Counted from the first letter of the stretch, positions 22,715 through 32,535 are shown. The stretch: 33,900 nucleotides of DNA from an uncultured Actinoplanes sp. (GCF_934643405.1 NZ_CAKUCL010000053.1:1-33900); one strand, 5' to 3'. Notes: a model not told the origin generated them from the sequence alone. Made by a program: numbers and translations.

Positions 22715-22847
22715 CAAGGGCGCTGCGGAAGGCGGAGGCGGAAGGCGGCGCCTCGAAGCCGCAACGCCGTCGGGAGCGGCACCCCGCCGCGGGAAAGGGT
22801 GGCCGCCGCTGAGCGCGGCGTGCGCGAGGGCCCTATGCTCGCGGATC

Positions 22848-23651
22848 GTGGAGCCGGACATCAGCAGACCCCTGACCGCCGCGAAGCGGTTCGTCCTCGG
22901 CGCCGGGCTCCTGGGCCGCGGCCTGGGCATCGTCCTCAGCAGCCCCAAACTGCTGGTCCTCGGCCTCATCCCGGCGGTGATCTCGGGAGCGCTCTACCTC
23001 GCCGGGCTCATCGTCCTGATCGACTTCCTGCCGGGGCTGTCCCAGGCGGTCACCTGGTTCGCCGACGACTGGGCCGAGGGGTGGCGCGATCTCCTCCAGG
23101 TCCTGGCCGGCGCCAGCATCCTCGGGCTCGCCGTCCTGCTCGGCATCCTCACCTTCACGGCGGTGACCCTCCTGATCGGAGACCCGTTCTACGAGAGGAT
23201 CTCCGAGCTCGTCGAGGACCGGTACGGCGGCGTCCCGAACGAGGTCGAGGTCGGCTTCTGGCGATCGCTCCGGCGCAGCCTCGCCGACTCGATCCGGCTC
23301 ATCTCGCTGTCCGTCCTGGTCGGCATCCCGCTGTTCGTCCTCGGGTTCGTGCCGGTCGTCGGGCAGACCGTGGTCCCGGTCATCGGCGGGGCCGTCGGTG
23401 GCTGGCTGCTCGCCCTCGAGCTGACCGGTGTGCCGTTCCAGCGACGCGGGCAACGCCTGCGGCACCGCCGTCAGGTTCTGGCCCGGAACAAGGCAGCCAC
23501 CCTCGGCTTCGGCGTCGCGGTCTTCTGCTCGTTCCTCATCCCGCTCGGCGCGATCCTGCTGATGCCGGCCGCCATCGCGGGCGCGAGCCTGCTGAGCCGC
23601 CAGGTGCTCGGCGCCGCCGTCACGCCGACTCGCGTACCACTAGCTCGGTAG
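22848..23651 (+). CDS. EI24 domain-containing membrane protein (CysZ-like)
   Basis: 267 residues with about four to six hydrophobic segments. Family features are a start with GAGLLGRGLGIVLSSPKLLVLGLIPAVI, a GDPFYERISELVED segment typical of EI24/CysZ proteins, and the late LELTGVPFQRRG and FGVAVFCSFLIPLGAILLMPAAIAGA. CysZ transports sulfate in enterobacteria, but actinobacterial EI24 proteins have no proven substrate. The GTG at 22848 lies eight bases after TATGCT, suggesting leaderless expression. The 3' end overlaps the convergent LacI gene by 32 bp. Confidence 0.9.
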   Translation: MEPDISRPLTAAKRFVLGAGLLGRGLGIVLSSPKLLVLGLIPAVISGALYLAGLIVLIDFLPGLSQAVTWFADDWAEGWRDLLQVLAGASILGLAVLLGILTFTAVTLLIGDPFYERISELVEDRYGGVPNEVEVGFWRSLRRSLADSIRLISLSVLVGIPLFVLGFVPVVGQTVVPVIGGAVGGWLLALELTGVPFQRRGQRLRHRRQVLARNKAATLGFGVAVFCSFLIPLGAILLMPAAIAGASLLSRQVLGAAVTPTRVPLAR

Positions 23652-24630
23652 GCAGCACGACCGCCGACGGCAGCACCGAGGAGCCGCCGATCAGGCCCAG
23701 CAACTGACGGGCGAGCGTACGGCCGGCCTCGACGATCGGCTGGCGGACGGTGGTCAGCGGCGGGTCGCTGTAGCGGCTGATCTCGAAGTCGTCGAAGCCG
23801 ATCACCGCCACGTCGTCGGGGACGCGGCGGCCGGCCTCCTTCAGCGCGACCAGCGCGCCGTGCGCCATCATGTCGGACGCGGCGAACACCGCGTCCAGGT
23901 CGGGGGCGCGGGCCAGCAGCGAGCGCATCGAGACGATCCCGGATTCGCGGGTGAAGTCGCCGATCGCGACCAGCGGCGGCAACCCCAGCTCGTCGAGGGT
24001 TGAGTGGTATCCGGCCAGCCGGTCGATCCCGGCCACCATGTCCTGCGGTCCGGCAATCGTGGCGATCCGGCGCCGGCCGGTGGAAACCAGGTGCCGTACG
24101 GCGTCGGCCACCCCGCCGAAGTGATCGACGTCCACATAGGGCACCGAGGCCGGACCGATGGGACGGCCACTGCACACGACCGGGACGCCGAGACGGACCA
24201 GCGTGCCCGGCAGCGGATCAGCCCCGTGCATCGAGGCGAACATGACACCGTCCACGTGACCGGCCGCGGCGTACCTCTCCACCCGGTCGTGGCTTTTCGC
24301 GGAGCCGGTCATCATGAGCACCAGCTGTTTGTCGGCCGCTTCGAGTTCGGCCCCGACGCCGCGGATGATCGCCGGGAAGAAGAGGTCGTCGGAGAAGACC
24401 CGGTTGGCCGTCTCCGGCACGATCAGCGCGATCGACTCGGTCCGTTGCGTGACCAGGCTGCGGGCCGCCTGGTTCGGGACGTAGCCGAGCTCCTCGACCG
24501 CCCGGGTGACCGCCTCGCGGATGGAGGCGGCCACCGATGTGGAACCGTTGACGACGCGGGAGACGGTCGCCCGGGACACCCCGGCGCGCCGGGCCACTGC
24601 TTCCAGGGTCGGCCGCTCCCGCGTCACCAC
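23620..24630 (-). CDS. LacI family transcriptional regulator
   Basis: 336 residues from the GTG at 24630, chosen because GAGGGG (24643-24638) is seven bases upstream; an earlier GTG at 24651 lies inside the glucosidase gene. The N-terminal HTH reads TLEAVARRAGVSRATVSRVVNGSTSV, followed by the hinge YVPNQAARSLVTQRT and a periplasmic-binding-protein-like sugar domain (LIVPETANRVFSDDLFFPAIIRGV, DAVFAASDMMAHGAL, VAVIGFDDFEISRYSDPPLTTVRQP). It lies four bases after the beta-glucosidase stop, in one operon. It probably represses that operon at the palindrome 26094-26105 and is released by a beta-glucoside or cellobiose-type sugar. Confidence 0.93.
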   Translation of the reverse strand: MVTRERPTLEAVARRAGVSRATVSRVVNGSTSVAASIREAVTRAVEELGYVPNQAARSLVTQRTESIALIVPETANRVFSDDLFFPAIIRGVGAELEAADKQLVLMMTGSAKSHDRVERYAAAGHVDGVMFASMHGADPLPGTLVRLGVPVVCSGRPIGPASVPYVDVDHFGGVADAVRHLVSTGRRRIATIAGPQDMVAGIDRLAGYHSTLDELGLPPLVAIGDFTRESGIVSMRSLLARAPDLDAVFAASDMMAHGALVALKEAGRRVPDDVAVIGFDDFEISRYSDPPLTTVRQPIVEAGRTLARQLLGLIGGSSVLPSAVVLPTELVVRESA

Positions 24631-24634
24631 CGTG

Positions 24635-26056
<1,422 letters not shown>

Positions 26057-26093
26057 GCGTTCCCCGCTTCCTGCGTGGTTCGAAAAGACGCAC

Positions 26094-26110
26094 TTAACCG
26101 GTTAATCATA
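26094..26110 (-). promoter_or_regulatory. LacI-type operator and -10 box of the beta-glucosidase operon
   Basis: TTAACCGGTTAA (26094-26105) is a perfect 12-bp palindrome with the central CG expected of LacI-family operators. It abuts the minus-strand hexamer TATGAT (26110-26105), a good -10 box, so the operator covers the transcription start, 38 bp before the ATG at 26056. The encoded LacI protein is the likely binder. No clear -35 box is seen. Confidence 0.7.
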
Positions 26111-26158
26111 GGGTTGAGAACGACCCCGGGATCCCTCGGTAAGACGAATTTAAGCGGG

Positions 26159-26923
26159 TCAGCCCGTGCGCAGGGAGTCGATCAGACGAGGATCACCGGT
26201 CACCACCAGGCGATCCGTGCGCTGACGACCCATCAGAGTGAGCAACAGATCACTCGCCGTGCCGGTCGCCCCGGCCCGCGGGTGATGGTCGTCGGTGTCC
26301 AGGATCGTCCCGGTATCGAGCAGTGCGACACCCGGGCCGCGCAGCCGGACGAACCACTCGTACCCGGCGTCGCTGGCGGTCAGGTGCACCACGCCGCGGA
26401 GGTCGGTCGGGCCCTTGCGCTTGCCGGCCGGCAGCCAGCTGTCGAGCACCTCGCTCACGCCGTCGGCGGCCAGCTTGGTCTCGATCGGGGTGGGCCGGCC
26501 GGCCGCGGCCTCGGCGTCCCAGCGGTGCACCGACACCTCGTGCGCCATCCGGCGGTGCCAGAAACCGGCCTTCTTGGCCTGCGGTGCCCAGTTCCACGCG
26601 GGGAAGTCGGCGTCCAGCGCCTCGAGCGTCTCGATCGTGCCGGTGAGCTCGCGGCGCAGCCCGTCGAGCGCCTCCGGCCATTCCACCTCGGGAGGCGCGG
26701 CGACCTCGGAGCCGTCCGGACGGGTGGTCACGCCGCGGGGAGCGGTCTGCCGCACCCAATTGAGGGTGAATGTCAGATGTTTCACCAGATCGGCGACTGT
26801 CCAATCCGGGCAGGACGGCACCGCGGCCTCCGGTCCGGCCTGCGCCACCGCGTCCTGCAGCGCGGGGCTGTCCGCCCGCAACGCGGCAAGCCAGAAGTCC
26901 TTCGTGGCATGCAGCCTGTTCAT
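26159..26923 (-). CDS. maleylpyruvate isomerase family, mycothiol-dependent enzyme
   Basis: 254 residues of the DinB-like MDMPI fold. The N-terminal four-helix bundle has the metal-binding histidine H49 in DWTVADLVKHLTFTLNWV and the second His group in MAHEVSVHRWDAEAA. A C-terminal MDMPI domain follows (TASDAGYEWFVRLRG, TASDLLLTLMGR). Family members use mycothiol, the actinobacterial thiol, for isomerisation, detoxification or S-transfer; the substrate here is unknown. The start has GGAGAG upstream. It is divergent from murB across a symmetric -10 element. Confidence 0.9.
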   Translation of the reverse strand: MNRLHATKDFWLAALRADSPALQDAVAQAGPEAAVPSCPDWTVADLVKHLTFTLNWVRQTAPRGVTTRPDGSEVAAPPEVEWPEALDGLRRELTGTIETLEALDADFPAWNWAPQAKKAGFWHRRMAHEVSVHRWDAEAAAGRPTPIETKLAADGVSEVLDSWLPAGKRKGPTDLRGVVHLTASDAGYEWFVRLRGPGVALLDTGTILDTDDHHPRAGATGTASDLLLTLMGRQRTDRLVVTGDPRLIDSLRTG

Positions 26924-26973
26924 CGCGCTTCTCTCCGCTCCACCGGACCGCCGATGAGGTGCCCAGAACCGTC

Positions 26974-26983
26974 AGCCTAGGGT
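26974..26983. promoter_or_regulatory. bidirectional -10 element, MDMPI-family gene / murB
   Basis: AGCCTAGGGT holds TAGGCT on the minus strand (26979-26974) and TAGGGT on the plus strand (26978-26983), sharing TA. The plus-strand hexamer is exactly seven bases before the murB GTG (leaderless), while the minus-strand transcript would have a leader of about 40 bases with a Shine-Dalgarno element. Confidence 0.5.
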
Positions 26984-26990
26984 TGAGGCC

Positions 26991-28058
26991 GTGCCTGACG
27001 TTAGTGCCGCAACGCAACCTGACACCCCTCCGTCGAGTGACGGTCCGCTGTCGGCGTACACGACGCTACGCCTTGGCGGCCCCGCCGGCACGTTGACTGT
27101 CGCCACCGAAACGGACCAAGTGGTGACTACGGTGCGTAACGCCGCGGCGGCCGGAAAGCCGGTGCTGGTGCTCGCCGGCGGCAGCAACGTGGTGATCGGC
27201 GACGCCGGTTTCCCCGGTCCGGTGGTGCTGGTGCGCACCCGCGGCATCCGGGTGGCCGAGACGCATGCCGACAGCGTGGTGCTGCGGGTTGCCGCGGGCG
27301 AGGACTGGGACGCTTTCGTCGAGTACGCCGTGACCAACGGTTACTCGGGTGTGGAGTGCCTGTCCGGCATCCCCGGTTCGGCCGGCGCCACCCCGATCCA
27401 GAACGTCGGCGCGTACGGCCAGGAGGTCGCGCACACGATCGTCGCCGTGCACGTCTACGACCGCGAGCACGACACGATCCGGATCATGCCGCCGGCCGAC
27501 TGCGCGTTCGCGTACCGCCGCAGTGTCTTCAAGAACAACGACCGCTACGTGGTGCTCGAGGTCGACTTCCGGCTCGCGCGCTCCGACGAGTCCGCGCCCA
27601 TCCGGTACGCCGAGCTGGCCCGCACGCTCGGGGTCGAGGCGGGCGAGCGGGTGCCGCTGCGGCAGGCCCGCGACACGGTGCTCAAGCTGCGCGCCGGCAA
27701 GGGCATGGTGCTCGACCCGGACGACCGGGACACGTGGTCGGTGGGTTCGTTCTTCACCAACCCGGTGCTGCCCGTCGCCGAGTGGGAGCGCCTCGCCCTG
27801 GACGCTCCGCACTGGCCGGGCGACGACGGCACGGTGAAGGTCCCCGCGGCCTGGCTGATCGAGCACGCCGGCTTCCCGAAGGGCTTCGCCGGCGACGGCG
27901 TCGCGATCTCCAGCAAGCACACGCTCGCGCTGACCAACCGCGGCGCCGGCACCACGATCGCGCTGCTGGACCTGGCCCGCGCGATCCGCGACGGCGTGCG
28001 CGACCGGTTCGGCATCGACCTGCACCCCGAACCGGTTCTGATCAACTGCGCGCTCTGA
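26991..28058 (+). CDS. murB: UDP-N-acetylmuramate dehydrogenase MurB
   Basis: FAD enzyme that reduces UDP-GlcNAc-enolpyruvate to UDP-MurNAc in peptidoglycan synthesis, in the cytoplasm. The 355-residue protein shows the FAD-binding VLAGGSNVVIGD (60-71) and SGIPGSAGATPIQNVGAYGQE (125-145), the substrate region YRRSVFKNN (175-183), the catalytic serine S253 in SVGSFFTNPV, and the final glutamate E347 in HPEPVLINCAL. The GTG at 26991 is seven bases after TAGGGT, consistent with leaderless translation. It stands alone and is not part of an mra/mur cluster, as is usual in actinobacteria. Confidence 0.97.
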   Translation: MPDVSAATQPDTPPSSDGPLSAYTTLRLGGPAGTLTVATETDQVVTTVRNAAAAGKPVLVLAGGSNVVIGDAGFPGPVVLVRTRGIRVAETHADSVVLRVAAGEDWDAFVEYAVTNGYSGVECLSGIPGSAGATPIQNVGAYGQEVAHTIVAVHVYDREHDTIRIMPPADCAFAYRRSVFKNNDRYVVLEVDFRLARSDESAPIRYAELARTLGVEAGERVPLRQARDTVLKLRAGKGMVLDPDDRDTWSVGSFFTNPVLPVAEWERLALDAPHWPGDDGTVKVPAAWLIEHAGFPKGFAGDGVAISSKHTLALTNRGAGTTIALLDLARAIRDGVRDRFGIDLHPEPVLINCAL

Positions 28059-28067
28059 ACCCCGCCC

Positions 28068-28583
28068 TCACCGGTATCCGAAGACCTGGGTGTAGTACGG
28101 GACGCCGTTCCAGCCGTAGACGACGCCGGTGCCGATCGAGTGCGCCGAGCAGTTCAGGATGTTCGCGCGGTGGCTCGGGCTGGCCATCCACGCCGCGATC
28201 ACCTCGTCCGCGGTCTGGTACCCCCAGGCGATGTTCTCGCCCGACGGCTGGCGGTACCCGGCCGCGCGGGATCGGGCCACGAACGTGGTGCCGTCGCGCC
28301 ACACGTGGCTGAACAGTCCGGTGCGGGCCATGTAGAGGCTCTGCCGCACCGACGCGACGGTCAGCTCACGGTCCACCGCGAGCTGCGGGCAGCCGTTGCG
28401 ATGCCGCTGCTGGTTGGTGCGGGTGACGACCTCGGACATCAGGGTGCGCGGCGGGACCGCGTCGCGCTCGGCGGCCGGCGGGAGCGGCGGGACCGGTACC
28501 CCGGCGTGCGCCGGCGTCGCCAGGACGGCCAGGGCTGGCGCGACCGTCAGCAGGGCGAGACGTCGAACCACTTGATCGAGCAC
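28068..28583 (-). CDS. secreted CAP-domain (SCP/PR1) protein
   Basis: 171 residues from the GTG at 28583, chosen because GGAGG (28593-28589) is five bases upstream and a signal peptide starts immediately (VRRLALLTVAPALAVLATPAHA), with likely cleavage after AHA at 27. The CAP domain has all four cavity residues: H in LFSHVW, E in GENIAW, E in DEVIAAW and H in SPSHRANIL. Two cysteine pairs (GCPQL, LNCSAH) may form a disulfide. Bacterial CAP proteins are secreted and often linked to the cell wall, but the activity is unsettled. A structured leader precedes it. Confidence 0.92.
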   Translation of the reverse strand: MLDQVVRRLALLTVAPALAVLATPAHAGVPVPPLPPAAERDAVPPRTLMSEVVTRTNQQRHRNGCPQLAVDRELTVASVRQSLYMARTGLFSHVWRDGTTFVARSRAAGYRQPSGENIAWGYQTADEVIAAWMASPSHRANILNCSAHSIGTGVVYGWNGVPYYTQVFGYR

Positions 28584-28614
28584 GGGTGCCTCCGCGTTCC
28601 ACGGCGGGCAGAGT

Positions 28615-28678
28615 CGCCCACCAGGGATATCGCATCCCTTTCTCGGGCGTACGTCCCTTTTTTGCCGGAAACAGGCAA
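28615..28678 (-). promoter_or_regulatory. structured 5' leader of the CAP-domain gene
   Basis: On the minus strand TTGCC (28678-28674) pairs with GGCAA (28666-28662). Downstream, CGCCC (28649-28645) pairs with GGGCG (28619-28615) and encloses a second stem, GGGAT (28638-28634) with ATCCC (28628-28624), leaving a 6-by-4 internal loop. A TTGACA box lies just upstream at 28700-28695, so this region would be transcribed. It may be a regulatory RNA; it does not match a riboswitch class I can name. Confidence 0.4.
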
Positions 28679-28735
28679 CGGCGTACCGGGGAGATGTCAA
28701 TCTTGGGGGATGGCCGCCGCGGGTGACCGATGGGA

Positions 28736-28815
28736 CCGCGCGAGCTTTCGCTTTTCCGCGCGAGACGACGGCAAATAATCCCTAAACTGTCACTGTCCGT
28801 AAATAGACCGTGACA
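28736..28815 (+). promoter_or_regulatory. promoter region of the response regulator-che genes: direct and inverted repeats
   Basis: This covers most of the signal in the 391-bp gap 28584-28974. CCGCGCGAG occurs at 28736-28744 and 28756-28764, 20 bp apart on the same strand. TAAACT (28783-28788) is a possible -10. It is followed by an inverted repeat, TGTCAC (28788-28793) and GTGACA (28810-28815) with a 16-base spacer. A long leader of about 180 bases (28795-28974) would then precede the regulator ATG; I see no gene in it. Confidence 0.4.
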
Positions 28816-28974
28816 TCACGCTATCGTGGCTTTGCGCGGTTGATTCCGTTGCCCGCGGTCGAGCGGGGGACGCCGAAGAAGACGCTGACCAGGCCCGCCG
28901 TCGGGTGCGGCCGGAAGAAGGTCGTCCTGGCGGACCGGAGCGCAAGCGAGGGGTGGGGGCAGGGTGAGCACAGC

Positions 28975-29673
28975 ATGAGTCGCCTTCTCGTCGTCGAGGA
29001 CGACCCGGACATCGCTCTCGCCCTGCGGTTGCTGTTCAGCCGCGCGGGCTACGAGGTGGCGCACGCCGGCGACGGCCGCACCGGGCTCAAGGAGGCCTAC
29101 GCCGAGCATCCCGACCTCGTCGTGCTCGACGTCGGCCTGCCCGAGATGGACGGCTGGCAGGTGCTCGAACGGCTGCGCGACGTCTCGGACGTGCCGGTGC
29201 TGGTGCTGACCGCGCACGGCCAGGAGGCGGAGAAGGTCCGCGGCCTGCGTGGTGGCGCCGACGACTACCTGACCAAGCCGTTCGCCAACAACGAGCTGCT
29301 GGCCCGGGTCGAGGCGCTGCTGCGGCGCTCGTCCAGCGGGCAGAACAGCTGGGCCAGCCAGGTCTACGACGACGGGCTGGTGCACCTCGATCCGACCAAG
29401 CGCCGGGTCTACGTCAAGGGCGACGAGAAGCGCCTCACGCCGACCGAGTTCCGGCTGCTCAACGCGCTGGTCCGGCACGCCGGGGCGGTGCTCAGCCCGA
29501 ATCAGCTGCTGACCCAGGCGTGGGACGACCCGACCGGGATCGGCCAGGAGCGGGTGAAGTTCGCCGTCCTGCGCCTGCGCCGCAAGCTCGGCTGGTCCGA
29601 CCCCGACGAATCGCCCATCGAGTCCGTCCGCGGATTCGGCTACCGCTACCGCCGGCCCGGCGGAGAGGCCTGA
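28975..29673 (+). CDS. OmpR/PhoB-type response regulator
   Basis: 232 residues: a receiver domain (1-118) with the acidic pair in VVEDDPD (8-10), phosphoacceptor D52 in LDVGLPEMDGW, T79 and K101 in DDYLTKPF, and a C-terminal winged-helix domain (about 140-228) ending ESVRGFGYRYRRP. It binds DNA when phosphorylated. The ATG at 28975 has AGGGTGAG upstream and is directly followed by the receiver's first strand; the frame is open further upstream, but that part does not resemble a receiver. No orphan-type sensor kinase is next to it; cheA begins 53 bases later, so CheA may be its phosphodonor. Confidence 0.95.
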   Translation: MSRLLVVEDDPDIALALRLLFSRAGYEVAHAGDGRTGLKEAYAEHPDLVVLDVGLPEMDGWQVLERLRDVSDVPVLVLTAHGQEAEKVRGLRGGADDYLTKPFANNELLARVEALLRRSSSGQNSWASQVYDDGLVHLDPTKRRVYVKGDEKRLTPTEFRLLNALVRHAGAVLSPNQLLTQAWDDPTGIGQERVKFAVLRLRRKLGWSDPDESPIESVRGFGYRYRRPGGEA

Positions 29674-29726
29674 GCCGTAGCGACCGCCTCGGCGGCAGCA
29701 ACCGCCTCAGCGAGCAGGAGGTAAGC

Positions 29727-32096
29727 GTGGAAGACCTTGGTGAGATCGTTGGCGAATTCCTCATGGAGAGCCACGAGAACCTCGATCAGATCGACCGCGA
29801 CCTGGTCTCCCTGGAGCAGGAGAAGGACTCGCGCGACCTGATCTCCCGCATCTTCCGGGCGATCCACACGATCAAGGGCACCAGCGGCTTCCTGGCGTTC
29901 AGCCGGCTGGAGACGCTCGCGCACGCCGGTGAGTCGTTGCTCTCCAAGCTTCGCGACGGCGTCCAGCCGGTCACACCGGAGACGATCACGGTGCTGCTGG
30001 CGACGATCGACGGCGTACGGTCGCTGCTGACCGCGATCGAGGAGACCGGCAGCGAGAGCGACGTCGACGTGGACAGCATCATCACCCAGGTCCACGCCCA
30101 GATGAACGTCGGCGAGGCCGCGCCACCGGCCGCCCAGGCGCCCGCGGAGGCGGCTGCCGAGGCGCCGGCCGCTGCGGAGGCCGAGACGCCGGTGCCGCTC
30201 GAGGAGGTGCCGGCGCGCCCGGCACCCGAGCCGGTGGAGAACCAGCGCCGGCCGATCGGCGAGATGCTCGTCGAGTCCGGCGCGGCGCACCCCAGCGACG
30301 TCGGATCCGCGCTCCAGCAACAGATCGAGGGCGACGAGCGCAAGCTCGGCACGATCCTGCTGGACGAGGGCAAGGCCCAGCCGGCCGCGGTCAACGAGGC
30401 GTTGCAGGCCCAGTCGCCCAAGCGCAGCATCGCGGACAGCGCCATCCGGGTCGACGTGGACCTGCTCGACACCCTGATGAACATGGTGGGTGAGCTGGTG
30501 CTTGCCCGCAATCAGCTGGTCCGCGGCGTGATGGAGATCGGCGACGCCACTCTGGTGCGCAGCGCCCAGCGGCTCGGCATGATCACCAGTGAGCTGCAAG
30601 AGGGCATCATGAAGACCCGGATGCAGCCCATCGAGCACATCTGGTCCAAGTTGCCCCGAGTCGTGCGGGACCTGAGCAACTCGCTCAACAAGCAGGTCCA
30701 GCTGGTCATGCAGGGCAAGGAGACCGAGCTCGACCGCAGCCTGCTGGAGGCGGTCAAGGATCCGCTGACCCACCTGGTGCGCAACGCGGTCGACCACGGC
30801 ATCGAGGAGCCCGCCCAGCGGATCGCCAGCGGCAAGTCGCCCGAGGGCACGCTCACCCTGCGCGCCTACCACGAGGGCGGCCACGTGGCAGTCGAGGTCG
30901 CCGACGACGGCGCCGGCCTCAACGTCGAGCGCATCGCGCAGAAGGCGGTCGAGAACGGCCTGCTGCGGCCGGAGCAGATCCCCAACATGGACCGCCGCGA
31001 CATCATGGCGATGGTCTTCGCGCCCGGTTTCTCCACCGCCGCCAAGGTCACCAACGTCTCCGGCCGCGGTGTCGGCATGGACGTCGTCAAGACCAACATC
31101 GAGAACATCGGCGGCGCGGTCAGCGTCGACTCGACGCCCGGCGAGGGCACGGTCTGGCGGCTCACCATCCCGCTGACCCTGGCGATCATCCAGGCGCTCA
31201 CCGTCGACTGCGGCGATCAGCGGTACGTGGTCCCGCAGGTCGCGGTGCTGGAACTGGTCTTCATCGACGGCCAGTCCACGAAGATCGAGTACGCCTCGGG
31301 TGCGCCCGTCTACCGGCTGCGGGGCAAGCTGCTCCCGCTCGTGCGGCTGGACCGGGCGCTCGGTCTCGACGCCGGCGGCGACCAGGGCGTCTACATCATG
31401 GTGCTGCAGGCCGACGGCCGCCGCTTCGGGCTCATCGTGGACCGCGTCCTGAACACCGAGGAGGTCGTGGTGAAGGCCCTCAACTCCAGGTTCAAGGACA
31501 TCGGCCTGTACGCGGGCGCGACCATCCTCGGCGACGGAAAGGTCGGCCTGATCCTCGACGTCTCGTCGCTGGCCCGCCGCAGTCACCTCGCCGCCGACGC
31601 GGAACGGCAGAACATGGAGGCGTCGGCCCGGGCCTCGGGGGCCGGGGGCAGCGGCGAACGGCTGCTGGTCACCGCGGTCGGCGAGCGGCGGGTCGCGATC
31701 CCGCTGGACACGGTCACCCGGCTCGAGGAGTTTCCGCGCGAACGGATCGAGCACGCCGGGTCGCGCGAGGTCGTCCAGTACCGCGGCCAGATCCTGCCGT
31801 TGGTGCGGTTGTCGCATCTGCTCGGGGCGTACGGGGAGGAGCCGGAGGGAGACACCGTCTCGGTGGTCGTCTACAGCGAGGGCGCGCGCAGCGTCGCCCT
31901 GGTCGTGGACCGGATCGTCGACATCGCCGAGAACTCCACCACCGCCCGCCGCGACGCGGAGGAGGACGGCCTGGTCGGCACGGCGGTCATCCAGCAGCGG
32001 GTGACCGAGCTGCTGGACGTGCGCCGCGCGATCCTCGCCGCCGACCCGAACTTCTACACCGACCTGGAGAACGACGAAATGCTGGTGGAGGCCTGA
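29727..32096 (+). CDS. cheA: chemotaxis-type histidine kinase CheA with MshEN-like insert and two CheW domains
   Basis: 789 residues. The HPt domain (1-105) has phosphorylatable H47 in AIHTIKGTSGF. An Ala/Pro linker (131-172) leads to a tandem module (174-229) with two similar units, RPIGEMLVESG and RKLGTILLDEG, 30 residues apart, where the CheY-binding P2 domain normally sits. These units resemble the MshEN domain. Next come the dimerisation domain (about 237-300), the ATPase domain with the N box HLVRNAVDHGIE (349-360), DDGAGL (393-398) and GRGVGMDVV (447-455), the CheW-like P5 domain (about 485-615), and a second CheW-like domain (about 640-780). The GTG at 29727 has a perfect AGGAGGT. Domain order is clear; the MshEN call is an inference. 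Confidence 0.95.
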   Translation: MEDLGEIVGEFLMESHENLDQIDRDLVSLEQEKDSRDLISRIFRAIHTIKGTSGFLAFSRLETLAHAGESLLSKLRDGVQPVTPETITVLLATIDGVRSLLTAIEETGSESDVDVDSIITQVHAQMNVGEAAPPAAQAPAEAAAEAPAAAEAETPVPLEEVPARPAPEPVENQRRPIGEMLVESGAAHPSDVGSALQQQIEGDERKLGTILLDEGKAQPAAVNEALQAQSPKRSIADSAIRVDVDLLDTLMNMVGELVLARNQLVRGVMEIGDATLVRSAQRLGMITSELQEGIMKTRMQPIEHIWSKLPRVVRDLSNSLNKQVQLVMQGKETELDRSLLEAVKDPLTHLVRNAVDHGIEEPAQRIASGKSPEGTLTLRAYHEGGHVAVEVADDGAGLNVERIAQKAVENGLLRPEQIPNMDRRDIMAMVFAPGFSTAAKVTNVSGRGVGMDVVKTNIENIGGAVSVDSTPGEGTVWRLTIPLTLAIIQALTVDCGDQRYVVPQVAVLELVFIDGQSTKIEYASGAPVYRLRGKLLPLVRLDRALGLDAGGDQGVYIMVLQADGRRFGLIVDRVLNTEEVVVKALNSRFKDIGLYAGATILGDGKVGLILDVSSLARRSHLAADAERQNMEASARASGAGGSGERLLVTAVGERRVAIPLDTVTRLEEFPRERIEHAGSREVVQYRGQILPLVRLSHLLGAYGEEPEGDTVSVVVYSEGARSVALVVDRIVDIAENSTTARRDAEEDGLVGTAVIQQRVTELLDVRRAILAADPNFYTDLENDEMLVEA

Positions 32097-32097
32097 G

Positions 32098-32535
32098 ATG
32101 GCGAGCCGACAGTTCGCCACGTTCGAGGTGGCCGACCAGTTCTTCGGTGTCGAGGTGCACACGGTGCAGGAGGTGCTCTCGTACAACGAGTACACGCCCG
32201 TGCCGCTGGCGCCGCCGGCCGTCGGGGGACTGTTCAACCTGCGCGGCCAGGTCATCGCCGCGGTCGACCTGCGGGTCCAGCTGGGACTGGCGCGCAAGGC
32301 GTTGCAGGGCCCGGTGATGAACGTGATCCTGCGCGGTGACGGCGAACCGGTCAGCCTGCTGGTCGACAAGATCGGTGAAGTGGTCGACCTGGACGACGAC
32401 ACATTCGAGCCGCCGCCGGACACGCTGAGCGGCCCGACCCGGGAACTTGTGGTGGGAACGTTCAAGCTGGACGGGCGGCTGATGCTGGCCCTCGACGTCA
32501 ACCAGGCCGTCGACACGTACCGCGCCACCACCTGA
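32098..32535 (+). CDS. cheW: chemotaxis coupling protein CheW
   Basis: 145 residues, one CheW domain that joins receptors to the CheA kinase. Characteristic blocks are FEVADQFFGVEVHTVQEVL, PAVGGLFNLRGQVIAAVDLRVQLG and VSLLVDKIGEVVDLDDDTFEPPP. The ATG starts one base after the cheA stop, so the two are co-translated. The stop overlaps the ATG of the unknown gene at 32535. Confidence 0.96.
   Translation: MASRQFATFEVADQFFGVEVHTVQEVLSYNEYTPVPLAPPAVGGLFNLRGQVIAAVDLRVQLGLARKALQGPVMNVILRGDGEPVSLLVDKIGEVVDLDDDTFEPPPDTLSGPTRELVVGTFKLDGRLMLALDVNQAVDTYRATT

Noticed and set aside
22556..22969. Possible 137-residue gene across the 25-bp repeats
   Set aside because: The repeat period breaks the frame between copies and the product is pure Ala/Arg/Pro/Leu repetition, with no start signal.
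28584..28700. Known c-di-AMP (ydaO) or c-di-GMP (GEMM) riboswitch
   Set aside because: The region lacks the conserved core elements I know for either class. It is kept only as an unnamed structured leader.
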